43,978 bases of DNA from an uncultured Clostridium sp. (GCA_947427035.1 CANEGK010000019.1:1-43978); one strand, 5' to 3'; shown: positions 8,041 to 16,099, counted from the first letter of the stretch. Made by a program: numbers and translations. Notes: generated by a model from the sequence alone, not told the origin.

Positions 8041-9584
8041 GATACATTTTTAGCGTTTGGCCTCATGCCAATGGAGACCGAATTAACAATATTTCGTTGG
8101 CGCGTGTCGCGCTGTAAAATCCAGATAGCGCCCTCGTCGGCGTCGGGGCCGTCGTCGTGGCCGCGCATACCCTTTTCAAAGGCGAGGGTCTGGTCTATTC
8201 CGGCGAGCATGTCGGGGTCGTCGCGCTGTGTCTCGTCGTAGGTGACGAAGCCGCGCTCCCACAGGGGGCTGACCGCTTCCACGCGCTGGAACTTGTCGGG
8301 CTTTTTGCGCTTGTCGCCTGAAATTGGTAACTGAAAGCCGCGCAGTTCGCCCTCACGTCGGAACTCGTCGAGGATGGTGTCCTGCATAAAATTGGCTTCC
8401 ATATACCAGCGCACGGCAATATTTTGCGAGCGCGCCCAGTCGTGGAGGTCGTAACACCAGCGGACCATTTCAGCCACGGAGCACTGACGGACAAAAGCGC
8501 GGAGGCACCAAAGGGAGGTCCCGGCTTTACCCCAGAGCTTGGCCGCCTTAAAGTCGTTTTTTGTCGAGCCCTTGAAGCTGGGGTCGATATATAGCACCAG
8601 TTCTGAGAACTTGGACCAAGCCGGACGCTTGCCCCAGCGGATCCAGTCGTTGCGGAACACGGCACCCTCAATAATGGGGTTATTCATATATTCCTTTTGA
8701 AAAGCGCGATAACCGGCCACGTCCTCAATCTGGCGCACTTCTTCCGGGGTCCATTTGGAGGCCCACGAAATAGCGCCGTTACGGTCGTAAATGTTGACCG
8801 TTGTAACCTGCACGCTTTTGATGTCGCACCACTTGGCGAGCACCGAATTTTTGGCAATGAGGTTGCCAACCATGATAAAGCGACCGCGGCCGCCGTCGAG
8901 AGTGCCGAACAGAGCCGAGCGCACCCAGTCAAAGAGTTTTGAGACGCGGGCGGGGCTTTCGCACAGTTCGTCGTCGTCGAGGTCGTCGATTACGATGTAG
9001 TCAGGGCGGTGGGAGCGGTAGCGGAGACCACGCGGCGACTGACCGCGGCCACGGGCAAAAAATGCCACTTCCGAGGCTGTGACAAACTCGCCGTCCTGCC
9101 AGTTGCCGGCGTTGTACTGTTCGCCAAAGTCGGCGATGTAGCGCTGGTTATATTGTAATTCTGCCTGAATATCGCCCAGCAGGGTTTTAGCGTTGTCCTC
9201 AGACTTGCCGACGATAACCATAACGTTAATTTCGCGGCGTTCCTGACACATTAGCCACATTGGGACAAATACGTCCATATTAGTAGACTTAGCCGCGCCG
9301 CGGTGCCACTTGAAAGCCCCTTTGAAATTGCGGTTGCTTTTGATTTTGTTGGCCGCGTCGATATGGAACGAGGCGCAGGGGGTTGACTTTCCGGTCTCCG
9401 GGTTAACGGTCCAATGGGGAAAGTAATAATCCACAAAGGCGGCATAATCGGAGCGCAGGCGCGCAATGCGTTTGAGGCGCTGCGCTGGCGTCTCGCTGAT
9501 GTTTACGGCGGTGGCGGCTTGGACCGTCTCGCAGTGCTGTTTCCAGCGTTCTTGTGCCTTGATAATTTCCGCTTTCGTTGCCAT
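8034..9584 (-). CDS. Terminase large subunit
   Basis: 516 residues. The ATPase domain shows a Walker A-like FKWHRGAAKST near residue 95 and a Walker B/acidic strand PDYIVIDDLDDDEL near residue 200. The C-terminal RNase H-like nuclease domain shows acidic LYIDPSFKGS (about residue 345) and DDGPDADEGAIW near residue 490, which would supply metal-binding Asp residues. This motor packages DNA into the prohead through the portal and, in Mu-like phages, makes headful cuts in host-flanked DNA. It is directly preceded by the small subunit gene, 3 nt away. Confidence 0.93.
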   Translation of the reverse strand: MATKAEIIKAQERWKQHCETVQAATAVNISETPAQRLKRIARLRSDYAAFVDYYFPHWTVNPETGKSTPCASFHIDAANKIKSNRNFKGAFKWHRGAAKSTNMDVFVPMWLMCQERREINVMVIVGKSEDNAKTLLGDIQAELQYNQRYIADFGEQYNAGNWQDGEFVTASEVAFFARGRGQSPRGLRYRSHRPDYIVIDDLDDDELCESPARVSKLFDWVRSALFGTLDGGRGRFIMVGNLIAKNSVLAKWCDIKSVQVTTVNIYDRNGAISWASKWTPEEVRQIEDVAGYRAFQKEYMNNPIIEGAVFRNDWIRWGKRPAWSKFSELVLYIDPSFKGSTKNDFKAAKLWGKAGTSLWCLRAFVRQCSVAEMVRWCYDLHDWARSQNIAVRWYMEANFMQDTILDEFRREGELRGFQLPISGDKRKKPDKFQRVEAVSPLWERGFVTYDETQRDDPDMLAGIDQTLAFEKGMRGHDDGPDADEGAIWILQRDTRQRNIVNSVSIGMRPNAKNVSW

Positions 9585-9587
9585 AGG

Positions 9588-10058
9588 CTAAAAACTTTCC
9601 TTTAACTTTTCGGAGATGAAAAGGTCGTGATAATGGTTTATGGTTTTGAGCAGTTCGGGTGTTACATTGGGGTCGAAGCTCATACGGTATTGCAGCCACT
9701 TGCTGAAAGCCATAAAGACCTCTATGATGTCGACCACAGATGTTTTTTTGTCGAGTCGTTCAACCGTGGCGGCGAACTTCACGAGCTTGTCAGCGCTTGC
9801 GGCGGTTTTCTCCGGCGACGGGTCGGTCGCCAAATCTTCAAGCAGCACGTTAATGCTGTTAAGAATTTTGTTAACCAGCTCCGGGCGCGTGATATTAGCA
9901 GCGGCGCGCGCCTGTTCCCAGCCCCCGTCGGCCACCCACTTTGTAATTGTCTGGGCTGACACTCCGACCTTTTCGGCGATAGACTTCTGGGGCTCCCCCT
10001 GCATAAAGAGCAGCCGGGCGTGCTCGCGCTGCTGTTCGCGTTCTTTTTTAGTTGCCAT
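9588..10058 (-). CDS. Terminase small subunit-like protein with N-terminal HTH (DUF1804-like)
   Basis: 156 residues. The N-terminal 55 residues form a helix-turn-helix: FMQGEPQKSIAEKVGVSAQT, followed by TKWVADGGWEQARA. The rest is helical and charged. This matches the Mu gp27/DUF1804 small terminase layout, in which the HTH binds DNA and the helical part oligomerises to regulate the large subunit. It is the first gene of the leftward late operon, starting 60 nt from the mirrored promoter region. Confidence 0.8.
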   Translation of the reverse strand: MATKKEREQQREHARLLFMQGEPQKSIAEKVGVSAQTITKWVADGGWEQARAAANITRPELVNKILNSINVLLEDLATDPSPEKTAASADKLVKFAATVERLDKKTSVVDIIEVFMAFSKWLQYRMSFDPNVTPELLKTINHYHDLFISEKLKESF

Positions 10059-10116
10059 TCATACGTAATAAAATTTATATGGTTTTAGGTGCGACAAGCT
10101 GTGACGCACCTTTTTA

Positions 10117-10215
10117 CGCTGCAAAATTGGCTCAAAACGGCGGCTCAGTAAAAAAGTTTGTAAAAGATTTACACACTTTTTTGGAGGGCGGCGAACAATA
10201 GCCAATTTTGCAGCG
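10117..10215. promoter_or_regulatory. Mirror-symmetric bidirectional late promoter region
   Basis: A 99-bp dyad centred near 10166. Each half reads outward as T6, 17 nt, then the identical 16-mer AGCCAATTTTGCAGCG (right arm 10200-10215, left arm 10117-10132 inverted). The central part GTTTGTAAA...TTTACACAC is also nearly palindromic. Rightward, TTTG (10180-10183), 19 nt and CAATTTTG (10203-10210) approximate the -33 TTTG / -7 TAnnTTTG consensus. Leftward, the mirror -7 is identical and the -33 is TTTA. The element lies between the divergent terminase and tRNA/head operons and is probably the shared late promoter, possibly with a central activator site. Confidence 0.7.
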
Positions 10216-10238
10216 CTGAACGACTTACAGCCATACAC

Positions 10239-10310
10239 TGCGGCGTAGAGCAGAGGTAGCTCGCCGGGCTCATTCCCCGGAGGTCGCGGGTTCAACTCCC
10301 GCCGCCGCCA
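10239..10310 (+). tRNA. Initiator-like tRNA-Met (anticodon CAU)
   Basis: A 72-nt cloverleaf: acceptor TGCGGCG/CGCCGCC with a T:C mismatch at 1:72, D arm GAGC-AGAGGTA-GCTC, anticodon arm CCGGG-CTCATTC-CCCGG (CAU), variable AGGTC, T arm GCGGG-TTCAACT-CCCGC and discriminator A. CCA is not encoded. The unpaired 1:72, A11:U24 and three G:C pairs at 29-31/39-41 are hallmarks of bacterial initiator tRNA. Position 37 is T rather than the usual purine. It is the first gene of the rightward late transcript. Confidence 0.85.
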
Positions 10311-10476
10311 CAACCAATAAGTACAATGACAGCCGGGGCGACCTGAGGCAATAAGGTTTTTGCCGACAAAGACAGGAAGCCCCAAAAGAAGCCGCCCGGG
10401 TACGGAGCAACACCCAATCCTCCACCCACCATCGCGCCCCGTGCCCGGGCATTTTTTAAGACAACAGACAACCGCA

Positions 10477-11472
10477 ATGAAAGAAGTTATAATCTCCACC
10501 GAAGCCGTGAACAGTTACGGCACGCGCGTGCTGACTTCGGGCATAGACCTGAGCCAGTACGAGCGTAACCCGGTTTTGCTGTGGATGCACCGTAGGGCAT
10601 GGAACGGCAAGGACATGCCGATTGGCCGCATGGAGAACCTGAGGGTTGAGGACGGCAAGCTGATAGGTACGCCGGTATTCGACCAAGCCGACGACTTCGC
10701 CAAGCAGATAGAGAGCAAATGGGAAAACGGATTTTTGCGCATGGCTTCGGCAGGGCTGGAGCCACAGGAGACCAGCCCCGACCCGGCGCTTGTGTTGCCC
10801 GGGCAGACGCGCGAGACCGTGACCCGGTGCAAACTTGTAGAGGTCAGCATTGTGGATATTGGCAGCAATGACGACGCGCTGCAACTGTGCGGGGCAGACG
10901 CCAAGCTGCTGAAACTCGCCGCCGGAGAGGATAGCCCGGCACTTCCGTTGCTGACGCTCGCAGACACTCCCGACACCCCGGAGGAAAAACCAATCGAAAA
11001 CCCCAATAATAAAAAAGAGATGAACAAAGAACAGTTACAGCTCCTCGGACTTCCCGAGGGCGCGACAGACGAACAGATCACCGCCGCGCTGAACCTGATG
11101 AAAACAAAGGCCGACAGTGCCGACAGTCTGCAACTCGCAGCAGTGACGCAGACCGTGGACCAAGCAATCGCCGACCGCAAGATCCTTGCAGAGCAGCGCG
11201 ACCACTTTATCAAGTTAGGCAAGAGCGCCGGGGTGGAAATGCTGGCCGACACGTTCAAGACCATGCCGCAGCAGATGAAGCCCACCGACACAATCCAACT
11301 CGGCAAAGATACAGCCCCGACACCCGGCGCCGGACAGGCCCCGGCCAAGACCTACAAGAAGCTCGGCGACGTCCCGGAAAGTGAACGCCTGCAACTCCGC
11401 AAGGAGCAGCCGCAGGAATATATGCGCCTCTACAAAGAGGAATACGGCCACGACTGCCCGCCCCTGAACTAA
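10477..11472 (+). CDS. Prohead protease with C-terminal scaffold (Mu I/Z-like)
   Basis: 331 residues from ATG 10477; an in-frame upstream ATG at 10360 would add 39 poorly folded residues and is not favoured. The N-terminal half is protease-like: LSQYERNPVLLWMHRR, then IGRMENLRVEDGKLIGTPVF and VTRCKLVEVSIVDIG, the pattern of head-maturation proteases. The C-terminal half from about residue 182 is helical and acidic, as in scaffolds. An in-frame ATG at 11020, after the purine-rich AAAAAAGAG, could start a separate 150-residue scaffold, like Mu Z inside I. It precedes the capsid gene. Confidence 0.8.
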   Translation: MKEVIISTEAVNSYGTRVLTSGIDLSQYERNPVLLWMHRRAWNGKDMPIGRMENLRVEDGKLIGTPVFDQADDFAKQIESKWENGFLRMASAGLEPQETSPDPALVLPGQTRETVTRCKLVEVSIVDIGSNDDALQLCGADAKLLKLAAGEDSPALPLLTLADTPDTPEEKPIENPNNKKEMNKEQLQLLGLPEGATDEQITAALNLMKTKADSADSLQLAAVTQTVDQAIADRKILAEQRDHFIKLGKSAGVEMLADTFKTMPQQMKPTDTIQLGKDTAPTPGAGQAPAKTYKKLGDVPESERLQLRKEQPQEYMRLYKEEYGHDCPPLN

Positions 11473-11513
11473 TGACACCGGACAAACAAAACCAATAACA
11501 ACACAAAGTAAAA

Positions 11514-12602
11514 ATGACACCTTCAAAATTTATCAAGAGAGTGCTCGGCCTTGTCACTTGCATGGTTATGGCCGTAGCGTTCAATGCAGCCGCCGGGGCG
11601 ACCTGTGCCGTGGCAATCGGCTGCGCTCCCGAAGCCGGAGCAATCGCCGGCAACGTTCTGGCCCTTGCAATGGGTCACGCCGCCCCCACCGGAGCGCTCC
11701 GCGCCGGAGTGCTGACCGAGATATGGACCGGCGAGATGATCAAAGCGTTCCGCACCGCTCCCGAGGCATTGGGGTGGATGCAGCGTATTCGCAGTTATAA
11801 CCAGTATGTGAACCAAGATGTAATCCACTTTGTCGCAATCGGAGGCGACCCCGCCGTGCTTGTTGACAACACGACTTACCCCCTTGCAATCACAGCCCTG
11901 ACCGACGCCGACAAGCCCATAAGCCTTAGCAAATTCAGCACCGAGGCCACCCCCGTGACTGATGACGAGCTGCACGCCCTGAGTTACGACAAAATGGCGA
12001 GCGTTCAGGAACGCCACCGCGACGCACTGCGCGAGAAAATCGCCCAGCGAGCCATCCACTCAATCGCGCCCGACAAGCAGGCCACCGATGTCCCCGTAAT
12101 CAAGACCACCGGCGCGAGCGACGGCACCCGCAAGAAAATGACCTTTGCCGACCTGCTTACGCTCAAGCGCGAATTTGACAAAATGGGTATCCCCGGCAAT
12201 GACCGAGTGCTGGTGCTCTGTTCCGACCATGTGAACGACCTGCTCGAGACCGAACAGAAATTCAAAGAGCACTACAACATCAACCAGACCGAGGGCAAGG
12301 TTTGCCGCCTGTATGGCTTCGACATATACGAATATGACGGCACACCCTATTACACCATGAGCACCGGGGTAAAACTCGCATGGGGTGCGCTCCCCAAGGC
12401 AACCGACGCGCGCGCCAGTGTGGCATTTTATGCCGGCCGCATGATGAAAGCCTACGGCTCCACGGTGTTCTATCACAGTGAGGCCAAGAACGACCCCCTC
12501 TACCACCGCAGCCTCGTGAACTTTGACCAGTACGGCATTTGTCTGCCCCTGAGCGAGACCAAGAGCCGCGCGGCAATCGTGAGCGCTCCGGCAGGTGCCT
12601 AA
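11514..12602 (+). CDS. Major capsid protein (Mu gpT-like) with hydrophobic leader
   Basis: 362 residues. The core is major-head-protein-like: GVLTEIWTGEMIKAFRTAPE, then a loop-rich region, and a late KAYGSTVFYHSEAKNDPLYH followed by SLVNFDQYGI, near the C-terminus. It follows the protease/scaffold gene as in Mu (I, Z, T). The first 45 residues are unlike a typical HK97-fold delta domain. They have a basic start (SKFIKRVLGL) and a long hydrophobic Ala/Val stretch resembling a signal or membrane segment. It may be removed by the prohead protease or may tether assembly to the membrane; both are inference. Confidence 0.85.
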   Translation: MTPSKFIKRVLGLVTCMVMAVAFNAAAGATCAVAIGCAPEAGAIAGNVLALAMGHAAPTGALRAGVLTEIWTGEMIKAFRTAPEALGWMQRIRSYNQYVNQDVIHFVAIGGDPAVLVDNTTYPLAITALTDADKPISLSKFSTEATPVTDDELHALSYDKMASVQERHRDALREKIAQRAIHSIAPDKQATDVPVIKTTGASDGTRKKMTFADLLTLKREFDKMGIPGNDRVLVLCSDHVNDLLETEQKFKEHYNINQTEGKVCRLYGFDIYEYDGTPYYTMSTGVKLAWGALPKATDARASVAFYAGRMMKAYGSTVFYHSEAKNDPLYHRSLVNFDQYGICLPLSETKSRAAIVSAPAGA

Positions 12603-12617
12603 AACAGTATAAGCTGA

Positions 12618-13274
12618 ATGACGACACTAAAACGAGGAAGCCGCGGAGCCGATGTCAAGACTTTGCAGGGTAAATTAAACCTTGCACAAGACGGAATTTT
12701 CGGCCCGATAACCGAGGAAGCCGTGCGCGACTTCCAGAAGCGCAAAGGGCTGACCGTCGACGGCATAGTGGGCGCCAAGACATGGGCCGCGCTGGGGGTG
12801 GTGGCAGCACAGAAAAAGCGCACCATTACCGACATAATATTGCACTGCACCGCCACGCCTGAGGGCAAGGCGGTGACAGTGGAAAGTATCAAGGCCGGAC
12901 ACCTTGCGCGAGGCTTCAAGGACATAGGCTATCACTATATAATTGACCTTGACGGCACAATCCACAAAGGGCGTGACGAGTCAATTATCGGGGCGCACTG
13001 CACCGGCTTCAACGCGCACAGCATAGGCATTTCCTATATTGGCGGCGTGGATAAGAACGGCAACCCCAAGGACACACGCACAGAGGCGCAAAAAGCGGCA
13101 ATGGCGCGGCTTGTCAAGGAACTGCTCGGGAAATATCCCGGCGCCAAGGTGAAAGGCCACCGCGACTACTCGCCCGACCTGAACGGTAACGGCACGGTAG
13201 AGCCGTGCGAATGGATCAAGGCTTGCCCTTGCTTCGAGGTAAAAACATGGCTCACCACAGTGGGCATTATATAG
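12618..13274 (+). CDS. Endolysin: N-acetylmuramoyl-L-alanine amidase with peptidoglycan-binding domain
   Basis: 218 residues. Residues 1-62 are a PG_binding_1 repeat (KRGSRGADVKTLQGKL, then DGIFGPITEEAVRDFQ). Residues 70-210 are an Amidase_2 / T7 lysozyme-type domain. Likely zinc ligands are His in IILHCTATP, His in VKGHRDYSPDL and Cys in KACPCFEV, and the internal GAHCTGFNAHSIGISYIGG motif is classical. It cleaves the amide bond between muramic acid and L-Ala to lyse the host. The adjacent spanin-like genes complete a lysis cassette inside the head-tail operon. The start codon has the context GCTGAATG. Confidence 0.92.
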   Translation: MTTLKRGSRGADVKTLQGKLNLAQDGIFGPITEEAVRDFQKRKGLTVDGIVGAKTWAALGVVAAQKKRTITDIILHCTATPEGKAVTVESIKAGHLARGFKDIGYHYIIDLDGTIHKGRDESIIGAHCTGFNAHSIGISYIGGVDKNGNPKDTRTEAQKAAMARLVKELLGKYPGAKVKGHRDYSPDLNGNGTVEPCEWIKACPCFEVKTWLTTVGII

Positions 13275-13285
13275 TAACAGCATGA

Positions 13286-13771
13286 ATGAGCGGCGAAATA
13301 ATAACTATCATAGTGTCGGCGCTTGTTGCGGCGATTGCTACCCCCTTAGGGGCATGGGTAGGCCGTAAGCTGGAACGCGCGAAATACCGGATTGAACTTG
13401 ATACGCTGCGGGCTGAGATGAACGACAAGCTCGCCGAGGTCAAGAGCCACGAGCTGGAGAACGTGCGCAAGGCTTCGGACATACTTATGGAGAGTATTGT
13501 TCCGCCGCTCAAAGCCGAAATAACGAATTTAAGAAATGATGTGCAGAGGCTTAACAGCGCGCTGGAGCGCATTTGGGGCTGTCCTCATGTTGACCGTTGC
13601 CCTGTCAAATACGAGCTGCTGCTCACACCGAAAGGCGGTGAGCGAGAGTCGGACCGAGGCGACGGAACAGATGAGCACCACCCAGCAAAGCGAAAGCCGG
13701 AGCGAGGAACAGCACGCGGCGACCCTGACGAGCCGGACGGAGCGGCAGGGGGTGACGGAGACCGAGATTGA
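13286..13771 (+). CDS. Membrane-anchored coiled-coil lysis protein (inner-spanin or holin-like)
   Basis: 161 residues. An N-terminal membrane segment (ITIIVSALVAAIATPLGAWV) is followed by a charged helix (RKLERAKYRIELDTLRAEMN) and a coiled coil up to about residue 95, then a cysteine motif WGCPHVDRCPV. The last 45 residues are charged and low-complexity, and the next gene overlaps them by 236 nt in another frame. A membrane anchor with a coiled coil overlapping a lipoprotein gene is the layout of Rz/Rz1 spanins, which fuse inner and outer membranes after endolysin action. A holin role cannot be excluded. Confidence 0.6.
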   Translation: MSGEIITIIVSALVAAIATPLGAWVGRKLERAKYRIELDTLRAEMNDKLAEVKSHELENVRKASDILMESIVPPLKAEITNLRNDVQRLNSALERIWGCPHVDRCPVKYELLLTPKGGERESDRGDGTDEHHPAKRKPERGTARGDPDEPDGAAGGDGDRD

Positions 13772-14087
13772 GGTCTACGACACCACCCAGCCCACAGACA
13801 GCACCACAGGGCGGCCGCCTGTCAAAGCCCGGATAAGACAGCGGCACAGCGAGAACGGCACCGAGGAAAGCCGGGCGACCGAAGCCGGACAGAGCAGCAC
13901 AGCGACCGAGACGGAGAGCGCGGCCACTTACCAAGGTGGAACGCTTGACGAGGTGACAGTGACGGCCACGAAATCCCCGGGCCTGTGGGAGCGTCTGAAA
14001 CAGGGCGCGGCGTGGGCCGCGGCAATAATGATCCTGACAGCAGCCGGGTACATAATTTATAAACTCAAAAAACGCAAAACGACATGA
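13536..14087 (+). CDS. Predicted lipoprotein with C-terminal membrane segment (outer-spanin-like)
   Basis: 183 residues. The start MMCRGLTARWSAFGAVLML leads into VALSNTSCC, a basic-hydrophobic-Cys arrangement that fits a Bacteroidetes lipoprotein signal (start 13536 or 13539). The middle is Ser/Thr/Glu-rich and low complexity. The end has a hydrophobic helix AAAIMILTAAGYIIYKL with a basic tail. The first 236 nt overlap the preceding gene in another frame, as Rz1 does Rz. The extra C-terminal membrane segment is not found in ordinary Rz1, so this may be a single protein spanning both membranes. The spanin role is inferred. Confidence 0.55.
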   Translation: MMCRGLTARWSAFGAVLMLTVALSNTSCCSHRKAVSESRTEATEQMSTTQQSESRSEEQHAATLTSRTERQGVTETEIEVYDTTQPTDSTTGRPPVKARIRQRHSENGTEESRATEAGQSSTATETESAATYQGGTLDEVTVTATKSPGLWERLKQGAAWAAAIMILTAAGYIIYKLKKRKTT

Positions 14088-14404
14088 GCGACGAAACCAA
14101 AAATACAACCGCGCCGGAGGCACAGCCCGAACAGACGGCAGCCGCCGACGCACAGGCCGCCACCAAGAGCGAGCCCAAGGCTAAGGGTAAAAGCGACACC
14201 AAAGGAAAGACCGAGCCAAAACCCAAAGCCAAGGCCGACGCCGGCAACGCTCTGAAATCGGTAGGGCTTGACGCCTGCAAGCGCCACGGCATAGCCGAGG
14301 TGTGGGTGACAGCCGACGGGCAGAGCTTCCCGCAGTCAGGCGACGCCAAGGCCCACGCGGCCAACCTTAACGACAAACAGATCCTAAACGTAAAAGCAGA
14401 ATGA
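14084..14404 (+). CDS. Small phage protein, Ala/Lys-rich N-terminus
   Basis: 106 residues. The first 55 are disordered and Ala/Lys/Glu-rich (repeats of the kind KAKGKSDTKGKTEPKPKAKA). The C-terminal 50 residues form a compact module: CKRHGIAEVWVTADGQSF, then GDAKAHAANLNDKQI. It overlaps both neighbours by 4 nt (ATGA), coupling it to the sheath gene. Its place before the sheath would suit a tail terminator or head-tail connector accessory, but no family is recognised. Confidence 0.55.
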   Translation: MSDETKNTTAPEAQPEQTAAADAQAATKSEPKAKGKSDTKGKTEPKPKAKADAGNALKSVGLDACKRHGIAEVWVTADGQSFPQSGDAKAHAANLNDKQILNVKAE

Positions 14405-15579
14405 GCACGAGCCTGAACATACTACGCCAGAACGGCAATGTCCCCAAGACGTTGCAGGGCGAGGACCATATAAGCGGCATTATGGCGTATCTGCCAAGCA
14501 CAGAGGTGCCCGACAGCTTCAAGTCTGAGCGCGTGCAGCCGCTCAGCACCATAGAGGCAGCCGAAGCCGCAGGCATAACCGCCGACGCTGCAAGCTGGGG
14601 GGTGCGTGTGCTGCACTACCACCTGAGCGAGATTTACAGGCTTAACCCCGCCGTAATTCTCTACGTCGGTATATTCGACAAGCCGGCGGCCGCCTACACA
14701 TTTGCCGAGGTCAAGACCATGCAGAACTATGCCGGCGGCAAGCTCCGCCAGTTGGGTGTGTGGGCCGGTGACAAGGCACTGGAGCAGGGCGACGACCTCA
14801 CGACGCTGCAAGGGGTGGCCGACAATCTGGAGGCCAACGCCCGGGAGCTGGTGATACTCTACGCGCCCAAGGTGGCGACCGTCTCCGGACTGAGCGACAA
14901 ACTGGCAGGCGGCAACAAATGCCGCGTGTCGGTGGTAATCGGACAGGCAGGCAGCGGCACCGGCGATGAACTCTACCGCGACAAGGCCAACGCTGCCAAG
15001 GCGAGCGTCAGCGGTCTGGGTGTAGTTCTGGGCTTAGTGAGCCGCGCCAAGGTGCACCAGAGCATTGCGTGGGTTAAAGAATTTCCCACCGGTGTGAGTG
15101 TTCCGGCTTTCGGCGACGGCACGAAGCTGAACGCGCTTGACCCCGCCGTGGTGCAGAAACTTGACGCCGGGCGTTATCTGTTCTTTGTGACGCAGGAGGG
15201 ACAGAGCGGCAGCTATATGAACGACAGCCACAACATGGACTCAGCCATTAGCGACTACGCCGCGATCGAGAGCGTGCGCACAATGGATAAGGCCGTGCGC
15301 GGCATACGCACCTACCTGATACCGGAACTTGGCGGCAACGTCTATGTTGACCCTACGACCGGCAAACTTGCAAGCTACACCGTCAAACATCTGGAGACAG
15401 TGGCGGGCCACGCTCTGGAGGACATGGAGCGAGCCGGGGAGTTGAGCGGCTACGCCGTTGAGATAGACCCGGAGCAGGACGTTGCGAGCAGCGGCACGGT
15501 TGAAATCGTGATAAAGAACGTGGCCTCGCCCGTAATGCGCCACGTGAAAGTAAAAATCGGGTTTGCAAAATCCGTCTAA
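14401..15579 (+). CDS. Contractile tail sheath protein (DUF2586-like)
   Basis: 392 residues. The sequence has sheath features: an N-terminal strand region with DHISGIMAYLPSTEVPDSF, the central GLGVVLGLVSRAKVHQSIAW, SGSYMNDSHNMDSAISDYAA, and the C-terminal ESVRTMDKAVRGIRTYLIPE plus a final strand MRHVKVKIGF. DUF2586-type sheaths replace Mu gpL in Bacteroidetes phages. It forms the contractile outer layer of the tail. It is directly followed by the tube gene, the standard order. Confidence 0.85.
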   Translation: MSTSLNILRQNGNVPKTLQGEDHISGIMAYLPSTEVPDSFKSERVQPLSTIEAAEAAGITADAASWGVRVLHYHLSEIYRLNPAVILYVGIFDKPAAAYTFAEVKTMQNYAGGKLRQLGVWAGDKALEQGDDLTTLQGVADNLEANARELVILYAPKVATVSGLSDKLAGGNKCRVSVVIGQAGSGTGDELYRDKANAAKASVSGLGVVLGLVSRAKVHQSIAWVKEFPTGVSVPAFGDGTKLNALDPAVVQKLDAGRYLFFVTQEGQSGSYMNDSHNMDSAISDYAAIESVRTMDKAVRGIRTYLIPELGGNVYVDPTTGKLASYTVKHLETVAGHALEDMERAGELSGYAVEIDPEQDVASSGTVEIVIKNVASPVMRHVKVKIGFAKSV

Positions 15580-15600
15580 CCGATAAACCAGAGCAACGCA

Positions 15601-16035
15601 ATGAAAGTAATTAACAATGGCACCCCGTTAGTAAACGGTGAGCTTTGCGGGTGGGCTGATTTGGTAGTTCTGATTGGCGGCGTACCTATAACCGGTATAA
15701 CCGGCGCAGAATACAATGAAAATCAGGTCAAGGAGAATAAATGGGGCGCAGGTCGTTACCCGGTGGCGCGTGGTCGCGGTCGTATCACTTGCGACGGCAA
15801 ACTTATCCTATATATGGAGGAGGTGCACGCGTTGGAAGCTCAGAGCCCAAACGGCCGCCTTCTTGATTTGCCCCCATTCGATGTAATCGTGCACTATTTG
15901 CCCCCCAGCGGCATAATTAAGACCGATAAGCTGCGCAATTGTGAATTTACCGAGAACCCCCGCAAGTGGAAAGAGGGCGACACCGGGCAGGAGGTAGAAC
16001 TGCCCCTCATTATGTCGCATATTGAACGCAGCTAA
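15601..16035 (+). CDS. Tail tube protein
   Basis: 144 residues, 21 nt after the sheath gene. The strand-rich sequence (LVVLIGGVPITGITGAEYNE, later ITCDGKLILYMEEVHAL and LPLIMSHIER at the end) and size match tube proteins of contractile phages in this group. It polymerises inside the sheath and determines tail diameter, while length is set by the tape measure protein. The family assignment is by eye and gene order. Confidence 0.75.
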   Translation: MKVINNGTPLVNGELCGWADLVVLIGGVPITGITGAEYNENQVKENKWGAGRYPVARGRGRITCDGKLILYMEEVHALEAQSPNGRLLDLPPFDVIVHYLPPSGIIKTDKLRNCEFTENPRKWKEGDTGQEVELPLIMSHIERS

Positions 16036-16051
16036 AGCCGCGAGCATAAAC

Positions 16052-16087
16052 AAAAAGGGCCGTTAAGGGCTGAGGCTTTTAACGGCC
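16052..16087 (-). terminator. Hairpin with U-tract on the minus strand
   Basis: GGCCGTTAA (16058-16066) and TTAACGGCC (16079-16087) form a perfect 9-bp stem. A run of five A precedes it on the plus strand (16052-16056), so a minus-strand transcript would end in U5 after the stem. No U-tract follows on the plus strand. It could end the antisense transcript from the promoter at 16839-16868. Confidence 0.5.
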
Positions 16088-16099
16088 ACTTACAGTCAG

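Noticed and set aside
10360..10476. Extended N-terminus of the protease gene from ATG 10360
   Set aside because: The extra 39 residues are Pro/Arg-rich without homology. The ATG at 10477 directly precedes the conserved start.
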